Assembly: GCA_041658885.1 (NCBI GenBank)
Contig: JBAZZJ010000016.1
Span: 1-5,877, forward strand
DNA: 5,877 nt
DNA from: VMGX01 sp041658885
GTDB lineage: Bacteria; Patescibacteriota; Minisyncoccia; Phycocordibacterales; 21-14-all-36-13
Direction of reading: 5' to 3'
The notes beneath the pieces were generated by a model. The model did not search any database and was not told the origin of the DNA. It saw only the letters and a program-made list of their open reading frames with translations. Position numbers and translations under genes: made by a program. Below, one piece after another: positions 1-5,222 of the stretch (the first letter of the stretch is position 1; each line of letters begins with the position of its first letter).

Positions 1-1
1 G

Positions 2-358
2 ATTGTATTTTTTAGTTTTGCAACAATGATACATGAATCAGACGGTAATATGTCCAAAGGTTGTCTTTTTTCAACTGGTGGAACATTTCTTTGCCCACAG
101 GATGCTTTGATTATGGTTTTTCACCATGTCTCTTCTTATCAATCATTCATTAACGTGCCAACAAATTTTGGTATCACAGCACTTGTCATTTTTTTACTTT
201 TTATTGCATACATAGTCTTAATAATTTTTTCAAATCTGTCTCGGTTTGAGTTTTCTACTCCGGTTGGTGTTTTTTATAGTCCACCACAAAAAATTCCATA
301 TAAAAGAAAAATAACGCATTGGATAGCTCTGCACGAAAACAGCCCTACTATTTTTTAG
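2..358 (+). CDS. Small membrane protein, 3' part (5' end outside window)
   Basis: The frame is open from base 2, so the gene probably starts upstream of the window. An ATG at base 26 exists, but the eight codons before it (IVFFSFAT) look like the end of a hydrophobic signal or membrane segment. Counting from that ATG, residues 8-13 read GNMSKG, with Cys at 13 and 23 in a short extracytoplasmic-looking stretch. A strong transmembrane segment follows at about residues 49-69, then a basic tail with a YSPPQKIPYKRK region. The layout (signal segment, Met/Cys-containing GNMS loop, one helix, short tail) resembles small hypothetical membrane proteins I recall beside copper-related genes in CPR genomes. 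That resemblance is from memory and not searched. A terminator follows, so this gene ends a separate transcript from the cluster at 506. No function is assigned. Confidence 0.65.
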   Translation: MVFFSFATMIHESDGNMSKGCLFSTGGTFLCPQDALIMVFHHVSSYQSFINVPTNFGITALVIFLLFIAYIVLIIFSNLSRFEFSTPVGVFYSPPQKIPYKRKITHWIALHENSPTIF

Positions 359-383
359 GATGCTAATACAAAGTCATCTCTTG

Positions 384-404
384 TCTTTTGTAAAAAACAA
401 AAGA
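384..404. repeat. Short AT-rich inverted repeat
   Basis: TCTTTTG (384-390) pairs with CAAAAGA (398-404), extended by one T-A pair, around an oligo-A loop. No T-run follows on either strand, so it is not a convincing terminator. It may add to 3'-end structure after the gene ending at 358. Confidence 0.4.
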
Positions 405-441
405 TAAAAAACTAATAAATTTTGTATTGTGCATCCACAAT

Positions 442-472
442 CTCTTTAATAATTAAAGAGGTTTTTTCTTTT
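442..472 (+). terminator. Rho-independent terminator after the first gene
   Basis: CTCTTTA (442-448) pairs with TAAAGAG (454-460), giving a 7-bp stem that can extend to 9 bp with a tight loop. The run GTTTTTTCTTTT follows immediately at 461-472. Stem plus T-run is the standard plus-strand terminator form. It separates the 2-358 gene from the cluster starting at 506. Confidence 0.75.
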
Positions 473-505
473 AGGTTTATTCGTTAATTCACAGGATAAA
501 ACAAT

Positions 506-997
506 ATGAAAAATACAATAATAACAGGTGTCATTATAGTGATTGTATTAGTTGGTCTTATGGTTTGGGGCAAAAATAATCAAACTACCGAGTCAATAAA
601 AAAATCCGAAGTATCAAGCGTCTTAACAACTTCAGAAAAAATATATGACTTTGGGACAATATCTATGAAAGATGGGTTAGTTAATTACACATTTAAGGTT
701 ACCAATCCCTCAGACAAAGATATATATATTAAAAAAATTAATACTTCATGTATGTGTACACAGGCATATATTGAAACTGCTGACGGAGAAAAAGGACCAT
801 TTGGTATGGAAGGCATGGGGTATATTCCGCCAGTAAATGAAACAATAAAAGCCGGAGAATTTAGAAATGTAAAGGTCGTATATGATCCAAATGCTCATGG
901 ACCAGCTGGTGTGGGAATGATTGATAGGTTTATATATCTTATAGGGGCAGACGGAGAGACAACCCAACTTGAAATAAAGGCAGTAGTAACTCCATAA
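506..997 (+). CDS. Membrane-anchored DUF1573-like protein with CMC motif
   Basis: The 163-residue protein has an N-terminal anchor (about residues 4-22) and no lipobox Cys, so the rest is probably extracytoplasmic. Residues 47-85 carry the hallmarks of DUF1573: YDFGTI at 47-52, a strand with NYTFKVTNPSDK at 60-71, and TSCMCT at 80-85 where the family usually has SCGCT. C82 and C84 form a C-x-C pair suited to metal binding or thiol exchange. A Met/Gly loop (M101, M104), H131 and M138 are further possible soft-metal ligands. The DUF1573 assignment is recognised from motifs; a copper role is inference. AGGAT at 493-497 is the only reasonable Shine-Dalgarno in this cluster, about eight bases before the ATG. 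A weak promoter may overlap the preceding terminator (TTGTAT 422-427, 17-base spacer, TTTAAT 445-450). The next gene starts six bases after the stop. Confidence 0.85.
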   Translation: MKNTIITGVIIVIVLVGLMVWGKNNQTTESIKKSEVSSVLTTSEKIYDFGTISMKDGLVNYTFKVTNPSDKDIYIKKINTSCMCTQAYIETADGEKGPFGMEGMGYIPPVNETIKAGEFRNVKVVYDPNAHGPAGVGMIDRFIYLIGADGETTQLEIKAVVTP

Positions 998-1002
998 ATT
1001 CT

Positions 1003-1782
1003 ATGAAAAAAACGCTGATAATTCTCTCAACAATAATAGCAATTATTGTTGGAATTGTAATACTCAAAAATAGCACAGCGACTTCCTCTCTAATTTGGAG
1101 TTTGAGCAATAATGGTGTGTGGCTTTTGCCACTTGTTCTAGTATCGGCTGTTCTTGATAGTGTCCATCCGTGTTCGTTTTCTATTCTCCTCATTACCATT
1201 GCATTTCTCTTTGGAATGCAAATGACAAGAAAAAAAATTCTTCAGATTGGTGGAACATATATAGCTGGAATTTTCACGGCATATCTATTGATAGGTCTTG
1301 GAGTTCTTAAAATATTGCATTTGTTTAACACACCACACTTCATGGGCAAACTTGGGGCAACGATTCTCATAATTTTTGGAATAATTAATCTTATTAATGA
1401 ATTTTTTCCAAAATTTCCAGTTAAGCTCAAAATCCCATCAGTTTCTCATACTGCAATGGGGAGATTGATGGAAAGGGCATCTTTTCCTGCCGCTTTTGGA
1501 TTAGGTATTTTGGTCGGCATATGTCAATTTCCATGCATGGGTGGTCCATACCTTATGGTAATTGGTTTGCTTCGCGACCAGGTCACATATTTTAGTGGCT
1601 TTGGCTATCTCACACTTTATAATTTGATTCTAATTATTCCTCTAATTGTTGTACTTTGGATTTCAGCGGACAAAATAATTGTAGATAAAATGCAAGAATG
1701 GAAAAGAACAAATTTGAAGGGCGTGAGACTCTGGACAGGTCTTGCCATGATTATTATAGGAATCTTAATTTTCTTCATTTAA
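1003..1782 (+). CDS. CcdA/DsbD-type membrane thiol-disulfide electron carrier
   Basis: This 259-residue polytopic protein has an N-terminal helix (residues 5-21) and about six further membrane helices. DSVHPC at 52-57 (C57) and GICQFPCMGGPY at 172-183 (C174, C178) match the proline-flanked cysteines of CcdA-family proteins. That family passes electrons from cytoplasmic thioredoxin across the membrane to extracytoplasmic thiols. The extra C174 gives a CxxxC pair rather than a single Cys, a pattern I recall in archaeal and CPR members. No thioredoxin or cytochrome c biogenesis gene is in the window, so the downstream partner is unknown. The CMC protein just upstream and the Cys cluster protein at 2341 are candidates by position only. 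There is no Shine-Dalgarno. The ATG lies six bases after the previous stop, so translational coupling is likely. Family confidence is high, exact partner low. Confidence 0.9.
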   Translation: MKKTLIILSTIIAIIVGIVILKNSTATSSLIWSLSNNGVWLLPLVLVSAVLDSVHPCSFSILLITIAFLFGMQMTRKKILQIGGTYIAGIFTAYLLIGLGVLKILHLFNTPHFMGKLGATILIIFGIINLINEFFPKFPVKLKIPSVSHTAMGRLMERASFPAAFGLGILVGICQFPCMGGPYLMVIGLLRDQVTYFSGFGYLTLYNLILIIPLIVVLWISADKIIVDKMQEWKRTNLKGVRLWTGLAMIIIGILIFFI

Positions 1783-1786
1783 ATTT

Positions 1787-2299
1787 ATGAAAACTTTTAA
1801 CGAGACAAAAACAAAACAACCAACAATTGATGAATTTCTCACAAAAATAGAATTATTGAAAGAAAAAACAGGGGTTGATCTTTCAACGACTGAAGACTTA
1901 AGTTTGGCCGTTATGAATTTAATAAGTTTAGAAGAACATTTTTTCTTTACTGCTGTAAAAACAAAACAAGATAAATATTTTGACACATCCCAAGAAATTA
2001 GAAGCATCAGAAAAGAACTACTAACAGAGCTCATGCCGAATCATGAGGGGGAAACTTGGTGCATATCTAAACATTTACTTTCCACCACAATGCGACTTAT
2101 TGAAGTTGGTAATAAACTTCAATCTGAAAACAAAAAAGATGATGCAAAAAAAATGTTTGAAAGAGCTTATAAAATTTATTCAATCTTTTGGGCTCTTAAA
2201 CTTAAATTAATAAATGGTCAATTAATAAAAGACACAACCAAAAAAAGTTCACAACTTGAAGACCTTGTAACTAAATTGGCTGATTGTTGTAATGAATAA
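1787..2299 (+). CDS. Conserved-looking helical protein of unknown function
   Basis: The 170-residue soluble protein has no signal peptide or membrane helix and looks almost entirely alpha-helical. Notable points are SLEEHFFF at 47-54 (E49, E50, H51), the EGETWCISKH stretch at 87-96 (W91, C92, H96), and a C-terminal CC pair at 167-168. Cys and His in helices beside metal and redox membrane genes could mean metal binding or sensing, but no recognised metal-site motif is present. I recall similar sequences only as hypothetical proteins in CPR genomes, so no function is given. The ATG comes four bases after the stop of the CcdA-like gene, with no Shine-Dalgarno, which points to one transcript and coupled translation. 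It appears to be the only non-membrane product of the cluster. A DNA-binding regulator is possible, but I see no helix-turn-helix. Confidence 0.8.
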   Translation: MKTFNETKTKQPTIDEFLTKIELLKEKTGVDLSTTEDLSLAVMNLISLEEHFFFTAVKTKQDKYFDTSQEIRSIRKELLTELMPNHEGETWCISKHLLSTTMRLIEVGNKLQSENKKDDAKKMFERAYKIYSIFWALKLKLINGQLIKDTTKKSSQLEDLVTKLADCCNE

Positions 2300-2329
2300 A
2301 AGCTAAAACATTTTTAAAAATGTTCGCTT
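2300..2329. repeat. Intergenic AT-rich inverted repeat
   Basis: AACATTTTT AAAAATGTT (2307-2324) is a perfect 18-base palindrome in the 41-base gap between two genes of the cluster. AAGC at 2300-2303 and GCTT at 2326-2329 can extend it. No T-run follows, so it is probably an RNA processing or stability hairpin, or chance in AT-rich DNA, rather than a terminator. Confidence 0.4.
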
Positions 2330-2340
2330 AAATAAAAATT

Positions 2341-3336
2341 ATGAAAAATGAAAATTTAGAAGAAAAAATATCAAACAAAGTTAATTCATTCATAGCGCCA
2401 ACGCCGATAGCGATTATTATTGCTGCGGCCATATTTTCTTTAGCTTGGATATACAATACCAGTTTAAAAATTCCTAATGATTTACAAAAAACAAATATTG
2501 CATCAGAAAAAAATCAAAAACCTGAATTGGAAGAAAAAGTATTACCAACAGAAGGAGTTGTATTACCTGTGAGTTGGGGAAATCTTGGGCCTAAATTAAT
2601 AAACGCTGGTGCCATTGATGCTAATAAATTTCAGGCAATATATGAACAAAGAAATGCATTTACTGATGAATATAAAAATTTACTCATTAGTCAAAATGAT
2701 AACAAACTCAAAATTACAAGTGAAAATGCTGGATATCTTTTGAATTTATTTTGGGCGCTTGGTCTCTCAAATAAAAATTCAATATTGGAATCTGGTGAAA
2801 TGACGGACTCAAAATATGGAGGCCCACAAAATTTTGCTTCAACTGCGGGATGGACAATGTCTAAAGGAGACCCAATGGACCACTACAGCAAACATATATT
2901 TTTTGAATTAACGACGGGACAACAAGCGCTCGTGGACAAAATATCAAAAGGTATATATAGACCTTGTTGTGGCAATTCAACACACTTTCCCGATTGTAAT
3001 CACGGGGTGGCGATGCTTGGTCTATTAGAGCTTATGGCGTCTCAAGGTGTAAGTGAACAAGATATGTGGAAAACGGCATTAGTTGTAAATTCCTTTTGGT
3101 TTCCAGATACATACATTAACATAGCAACTTATTTGAAAGACAGAGGAATTGATTGGAAAGATGTAAATCCACAGGAAATACTCGGAGCTAATTACTCAAG
3201 CGCTCAAGGATATGCAAAAATTGTATCTCAAGTCATTCAGTCAGAACAAAGTCGTGGAGGAAATGGGTGTGGTGTTGAAAGTGGAGAATCAGCTCCTGTT
3301 CAACAAAGACAACAAAGTGGATGTGGAGTTCAATAA
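2341..3336 (+). CDS. Membrane-anchored Cys/His cluster protein, unknown function
   Basis: The 331-residue protein has a short cytoplasmic N-terminus and one membrane helix at about 21-38. A low-complexity Lys/Glu linker follows, then a large domain from about residue 70, probably outside the membrane. The domain centre has H181 and H185 (in DHYSKH) and then a dense cluster: C209, C210, H215, D218, C219 and H221. A helical region follows, containing VNSFWFPDTY. The C-terminus is a Gly/Gln-rich tail with two GCGV copies (C310 and C328). The cluster vaguely recalls the PCYCGC-motif proteins of Firmicutes (Cys pair, then His, then DC), but the spacing differs, so I do not assign that family. Metal binding is a reasonable inference; the metal is not known. 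There is no Shine-Dalgarno, and the gene ends the cluster before the terminator at 3462. Confidence 0.85.
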   Translation: MKNENLEEKISNKVNSFIAPTPIAIIIAAAIFSLAWIYNTSLKIPNDLQKTNIASEKNQKPELEEKVLPTEGVVLPVSWGNLGPKLINAGAIDANKFQAIYEQRNAFTDEYKNLLISQNDNKLKITSENAGYLLNLFWALGLSNKNSILESGEMTDSKYGGPQNFASTAGWTMSKGDPMDHYSKHIFFELTTGQQALVDKISKGIYRPCCGNSTHFPDCNHGVAMLGLLELMASQGVSEQDMWKTALVVNSFWFPDTYINIATYLKDRGIDWKDVNPQEILGANYSSAQGYAKIVSQVIQSEQSRGGNGCGVESGESAPVQQRQQSGCGVQ

Positions 3337-3374
3337 CTTAAAATATCTCCTTGTGTTTAAACAAAATTGCTTGT

Positions 3375-3397
3375 CCCGCCCGTCTACCGCAGGCAGG
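3375..3397. repeat. GC-rich dispersed-type repeat with imperfect inverted arms
   Basis: The 23-base block starts CCCGCCCGTC and ends CAGGCAGG, in a surrounding of about 30% GC. CCCGCC at the left and GGCAGG at the right pair in five of six positions around an 11-base loop. Its composition is foreign to the flanks. It resembles short repeats I recall as abundant in Parcubacteria genomes, but copy number cannot be tested in this window. Confidence 0.55.
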
Positions 3398-3411
3398 TTA
3401 AATATTTATCC

Positions 3412-3436
3412 CGTGAAATCTGAAAGTTATTTCACG
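3412..3436. repeat. 25-base dyad, possible operator
   Basis: CGTGAAAT (3412-3419) and ATTTCACG (3429-3436) are perfect 8-base inverted arms around a 9-base spacer. The dyad lies just upstream of a candidate -10 (TATATT at 3445-3450), where a repressor would interfere with RNA polymerase. It has no T-run and is unlikely to be a terminator. It does not match a regulator site I know, such as the CsoR or CopY consensus. Confidence 0.5.
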
Positions 3437-3461
3437 AGTACAAGTATATTTAATGAGGATG

Positions 3462-3494
3462 AATTCAAAACGCCCTCCCAGGGCGTTTTGAATT
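3462..3494. terminator. Strong 15-bp hairpin, bidirectional terminator or attenuator
   Basis: AATTCAAAACGCCCT (3462-3476) pairs perfectly with AGGGCGTTTTGAATT (3480-3494) around a CCC loop. The GC core flanked by A4 and T4 is a rho-independent form on both strands. It ends the 506-3336 cluster. If transcription of the next gene starts upstream of it, it would instead act as a leader hairpin or attenuator. Confidence 0.7.
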
Positions 3495-3495
3495 G

Positions 3496-3504
3496 TGATA
3501 AAAT
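3496..3504 (+). promoter_or_regulatory. Extended -10 promoter immediately before the HMA-TauE gene
   Basis: TG-A-TAAAAT at 3496-3504 fits the extended -10 form (TGn before a five-of-six match to TATAAT). No good -35 is present, as that position lies in the terminator stem. Transcription would begin near 3511-3514, so the mRNA would be leaderless or nearly so for the ATG at 3514. Confidence 0.4.
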
Positions 3505-3513
3505 AATGTCCTC

Positions 3514-4572
3514 ATGTCAGAGCAAAAAACTTATACATTTCACGTTAATGGTATGCACTGCAACGCGTGTGTAGCTCTTGTAGAAAATGAACTCAATGAT
3601 GTTCCAGAAATATCTCGCACAAAAGCATCTCTTAAAAATTTCAATGTTGAAGTAACGGGGGATTTTTCCGCCATAGGCGGATCCGCCTTGGGCGGAGGTG
3701 AAGAAAAACTAGAAATCATCGCTGAATATCTGTCTCGGGTATTAAAACCACATGGTTATACGCTTTTAATTGAAAAACAAATAAAGACAAAAAATTGGAA
3801 AGAATTTAAAATTGCCATCCCAATAGCGTTTGCTTTTGCAGTTTTATTTATTGTTTTACAAAAAATTGGTTTAGTAAATATTGTTAATTCAAATGATGTC
3901 TCATATTGGACAGCATTTGTAGTTGGAATAATTGCATCACTTTCTACTTGTATGGCAGTTGTAGGTGGTTTATTACTTTCTATGTCTGCAACATTTGCTA
4001 AAGAGGGAGATAAAATAAAACCACAAATTCTTTTTCATATTGGTCGTATAATTTCTTTTTTTGTATTGGGTGGAATTATTGGGGCAATTGGTTCTGCATT
4101 CACGCTTAATACATCGGCAACTTTTATTTTAGGAATTATTATTGCTATTGTAATGTTAATTCTCGGTATTAACTTACTTGATGTATTTCATTGGGCAAAA
4201 AAATTACAACCCTCAATGCCTAAATTTCTTTCAAAACATGCTTTTGGCATATCAAAATGGAATCATACACTCACACCTTTGCTTGTTGGTATAGTCACAT
4301 TTTTTTTACCATGCGGTTTTACTCAATCAATGCAACTCTACACACTTAGTACTGGAAGTTTTTTGAAAGGTGGGATTACAATGCTTTCATTTGCGTTGGG
4401 GACGTTCCCAGTGCTCGCATTAATAAGTTTTAGTTCGTTTAGTATTAAAAACAGTTCAAAGTCAGGAATCTTTTTTAAGACAGCAGGTCTTATTGTGATT
4501 ATGTTTGCTTTATTTAATCTAATAAATAGTTTAATTGTGCTTGGTCTGATACAACCAATTTTCAATTTTTAG
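3514..4572 (+). CDS. HMA domain fused to TauE/SafE (DsbD_2-like) membrane protein
   Basis: The 352-residue protein starts with a heavy-metal-associated domain (about residues 5-88). It has the GMHCNAC motif at 13-19, where C16 and C19 bind Cu(I) in this family. A membrane domain of about seven helices follows (residues 99-345). It carries C146 in STCMAVVGG and C267 in FFLPCGFTQ, the two conserved Cys positions of TauE/SafE-type proteins with the DsbD_2 fold. Likely role: moving copper, or electrons for copper handling, across the inner membrane; the exact transported species is not settled. Residues 52-61 (SAIGGSALGG) are encoded by a tandem palindromic repeat inserted in the HMA loop between strand 3 and helix 2. 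Many relatives I recall continue into a C-terminal cupredoxin domain. This one stops after the last helix, and such a domain is encoded by the next gene. No Shine-Dalgarno is visible, and the start may be leaderless. Confidence 0.9.
   Translation: MSEQKTYTFHVNGMHCNACVALVENELNDVPEISRTKASLKNFNVEVTGDFSAIGGSALGGGEEKLEIIAEYLSRVLKPHGYTLLIEKQIKTKNWKEFKIAIPIAFAFAVLFIVLQKIGLVNIVNSNDVSYWTAFVVGIIASLSTCMAVVGGLLLSMSATFAKEGDKIKPQILFHIGRIISFFVLGGIIGAIGSAFTLNTSATFILGIIIAIVMLILGINLLDVFHWAKKLQPSMPKFLSKHAFGISKWNHTLTPLLVGIVTFFLPCGFTQSMQLYTLSTGSFLKGGITMLSFALGTFPVLALISFSSFSIKNSSKSGIFFKTAGLIVIMFALFNLINSLIVLGLIQPIFNF
3667..3696. repeat. Tandem palindromic element inside the HMA coding region
   Basis: Two adjacent 15-base units, TCCGCCATAGGCGGA (3667-3681) and TCCGCCTTGGGCGGA (3682-3696), each have perfect 6-base inverted arms and a 3-base spacer. 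Together they are 30 bases, exactly ten codons in frame (residues 52-61), and far more GC-rich than the gene around them. Removing them leaves an HMA domain of normal length. This looks like a mobile palindromic repeat tolerated inside a gene. Confidence 0.8.
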
Positions 4573-4578
4573 TATAAT
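4573..4578 (+). promoter_or_regulatory. Candidate -10 box for the cupredoxin gene
   Basis: TATAAT begins on the base after the TAG of the HMA-TauE gene and is a perfect -10 match. No -35 is convincing at 16-18 bases upstream. The transcript would start near 4585, at the first arm of the palindromic element. A chance match in AT-rich DNA is possible. Confidence 0.35.
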
Positions 4579-4585
4579 TATGTCT

Positions 4586-4655
4586 ATGACCCCACGATTA
4601 GACTCCTGTTCGAGGGCTTGAGCAGTCCCTCAGGGCTAGTCGAAAGCAGGGTCAT
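4586..4655. repeat. 70-base multi-stem palindromic element
   Basis: The outer arms ATGACCC (4586-4592) and GGGTCAT (4649-4655) enclose further stems. TTCGA (4609-4613) pairs with TCGAA (4640-4644). Alternatively GAGGGCT (4612-4618) pairs with AGTCCCTC (4624-4631), with one bulged base. It is GC-richer than both neighbours and fills nearly all of the 100-base gap between the stop at 4572 and the ATG at 4673. No T-run follows, so it is not a normal terminator. It resembles REP/MITE-like intergenic repeats with TTCGA and CCCTCAGGG cores. Confidence 0.65.
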
Positions 4656-4672
4656 GATGAATAAATTGAATC

Positions 4673-5074
4673 ATGAAATCAATATTCATATCAATCTTTA
4701 TTGCTCTTGTTTTAATTTTTGGAGCAATTATGATTTCAAATAATAAATCAAATCAAAATTCAAATGCCGATGTCAGTGTTTCTATTAATAATGTGAGTGT
4801 AGTTGATGGAAAACAAATTATTGAAATAAGAGCAAAGGGTGGTTATCAACCACGAAAGAGTATTGCCAAGGCCGGTATGCCAACGATTTTAAGATTTAAT
4901 ACGAATAGTACTTTTGATTGTTCTTCACTTATTAGAATTCCTAGTTTAGATATAAGTAAAGCATTACCACAGACTGGTACAACAGATATTGATATCGGGG
5001 TTTCTCAAGTTGGCGAACTTAATGGCGCATGTGGTATGGGAATGTATCCATTTGAAGTTGATTTTCAAAATTAG
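4673..5074 (+). CDS. Membrane-anchored cupredoxin-like protein
   Basis: The 133-residue protein has an N-terminal membrane anchor at about 4-21 and then an Asn/Ser linker. From about residue 50 it carries a cupredoxin-like domain. GGYQPRKSIAKAGMPTILRF (56-75) is the typical strand-turn-strand with the aGxP motif. FDCSSL at 81-86 gives C83, the LPQTG turn is at 98-102, and CGMGMYPFEVDF at 120-131 gives C120, M122 and M124. These Cys and Met positions match the extracytoplasmic cupredoxin-like domain that, as I recall, is often fused to TauE/SafE-HMA proteins. A role as a periplasmic-side copper carrier or acceptor for the preceding protein is inferred from this. H ligands of classical blue-copper proteins are absent. 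There is no Shine-Dalgarno. Other upstream ATGs (4654, 4657) are in a different, quickly closed frame. Confidence 0.85.
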   Translation: MKSIFISIFIALVLIFGAIMISNNKSNQNSNADVSVSINNVSVVDGKQIIEIRAKGGYQPRKSIAKAGMPTILRFNTNSTFDCSSLIRIPSLDISKALPQTGTTDIDIGVSQVGELNGACGMGMYPFEVDFQN

Positions 5075-5110
5075 ATTTATTAACTCCAATTTTACAATTT
5101 TGAAAATTTT
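5061..5110 (+). terminator. AT-rich hairpin overlapping the end of the cupredoxin gene
   Basis: ATTTTCAAAATT (5061-5072) pairs perfectly over 12 bases with AATTTTGAAAAT (5096-5107), leaving a 23-base loop. A few T residues follow (5107-5110). It spans the stop codon. The lack of G-C pairs and the long loop make it a weak terminator at best. Confidence 0.35.
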
Positions 5111-5122
5111 GATATCATTTTC

Positions 5123-5139
5123 TTGTTCGTTAAGAACAA
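5123..5139. repeat. Small inverted repeat upstream of tRNA-Asn
   Basis: TTGTTC (5123-5128) and GAACAA (5134-5139) flank GTTAA, seven bases before the tRNA. It may sit in the promoter or the tRNA leader. I could not place a good -35/-10 pair here; TATATT at 5141-5146 runs into the tRNA itself. Confidence 0.3.
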
Positions 5140-5145
5140 TTATAT

Positions 5146-5220
5146 TCCGGCGTAGCGCAGCGGTAGCGCAGGTGCCTGTTAAGCACTTGGTCGTAGGTTC
5201 GAATCCTACCGCCGGAGCCA
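5146..5220 (+). tRNA. tRNA-Asn (anticodon GUU), CCA encoded
   Basis: The full cloverleaf can be drawn. Acceptor TCCGGCG (5146-5152) pairs with CGCCGGA (5210-5216). The D stem is GCGC/GCGC around AGCGGTA. The anticodon stem is GGTGC/GCACT with loop CTGTTAA (anticodon GTT). The variable loop is five bases, and the T stem is GTAGG/CCTAC with loop TTCGAAT. Discriminator G is at 5217, and the CCA end is encoded at 5218-5220. All stems pair, with one G-T wobble, so it appears functional. Confidence 0.96.
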
Positions 5221-5222
5221 AT

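Larger units (their letters stand above)
3337..3513. other. Gene-free regulatory interval between the two clusters
   Basis: These 177 bases hold, in order: a 10-base palindrome TGTTTAAACA (3354-3363), a GC-rich repeat (3375-3397), a 25-base dyad (3412-3436), a possible -10 TATATT (3445-3450), a strong hairpin (3462-3494) and an extended -10 (3496-3504). No coding potential is convincing. It is the likeliest control region for the gene at 3514. Confidence 0.6.

Noticed and set aside
1787..2299. Calling the helical protein a CsoR-type copper repressor
   Set aside because: It is about twice the usual CsoR length and lacks the family's recognisable Cys-His-Cys helix pattern in a short four-helix frame.
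3453..3491. Twelve-codon leader-peptide-like frame through the hairpin (MRMNSKRPPRAF)
   Set aside because: There is no ribosome site and no run of regulatory codons. It arises from the palindrome and is probably chance.
3212..3574. Plus-strand frame bridging the 3' end of the Cys/His protein and the HMA gene
   Set aside because: It overlaps two well-supported genes in another frame and crosses the terminator and repeats.
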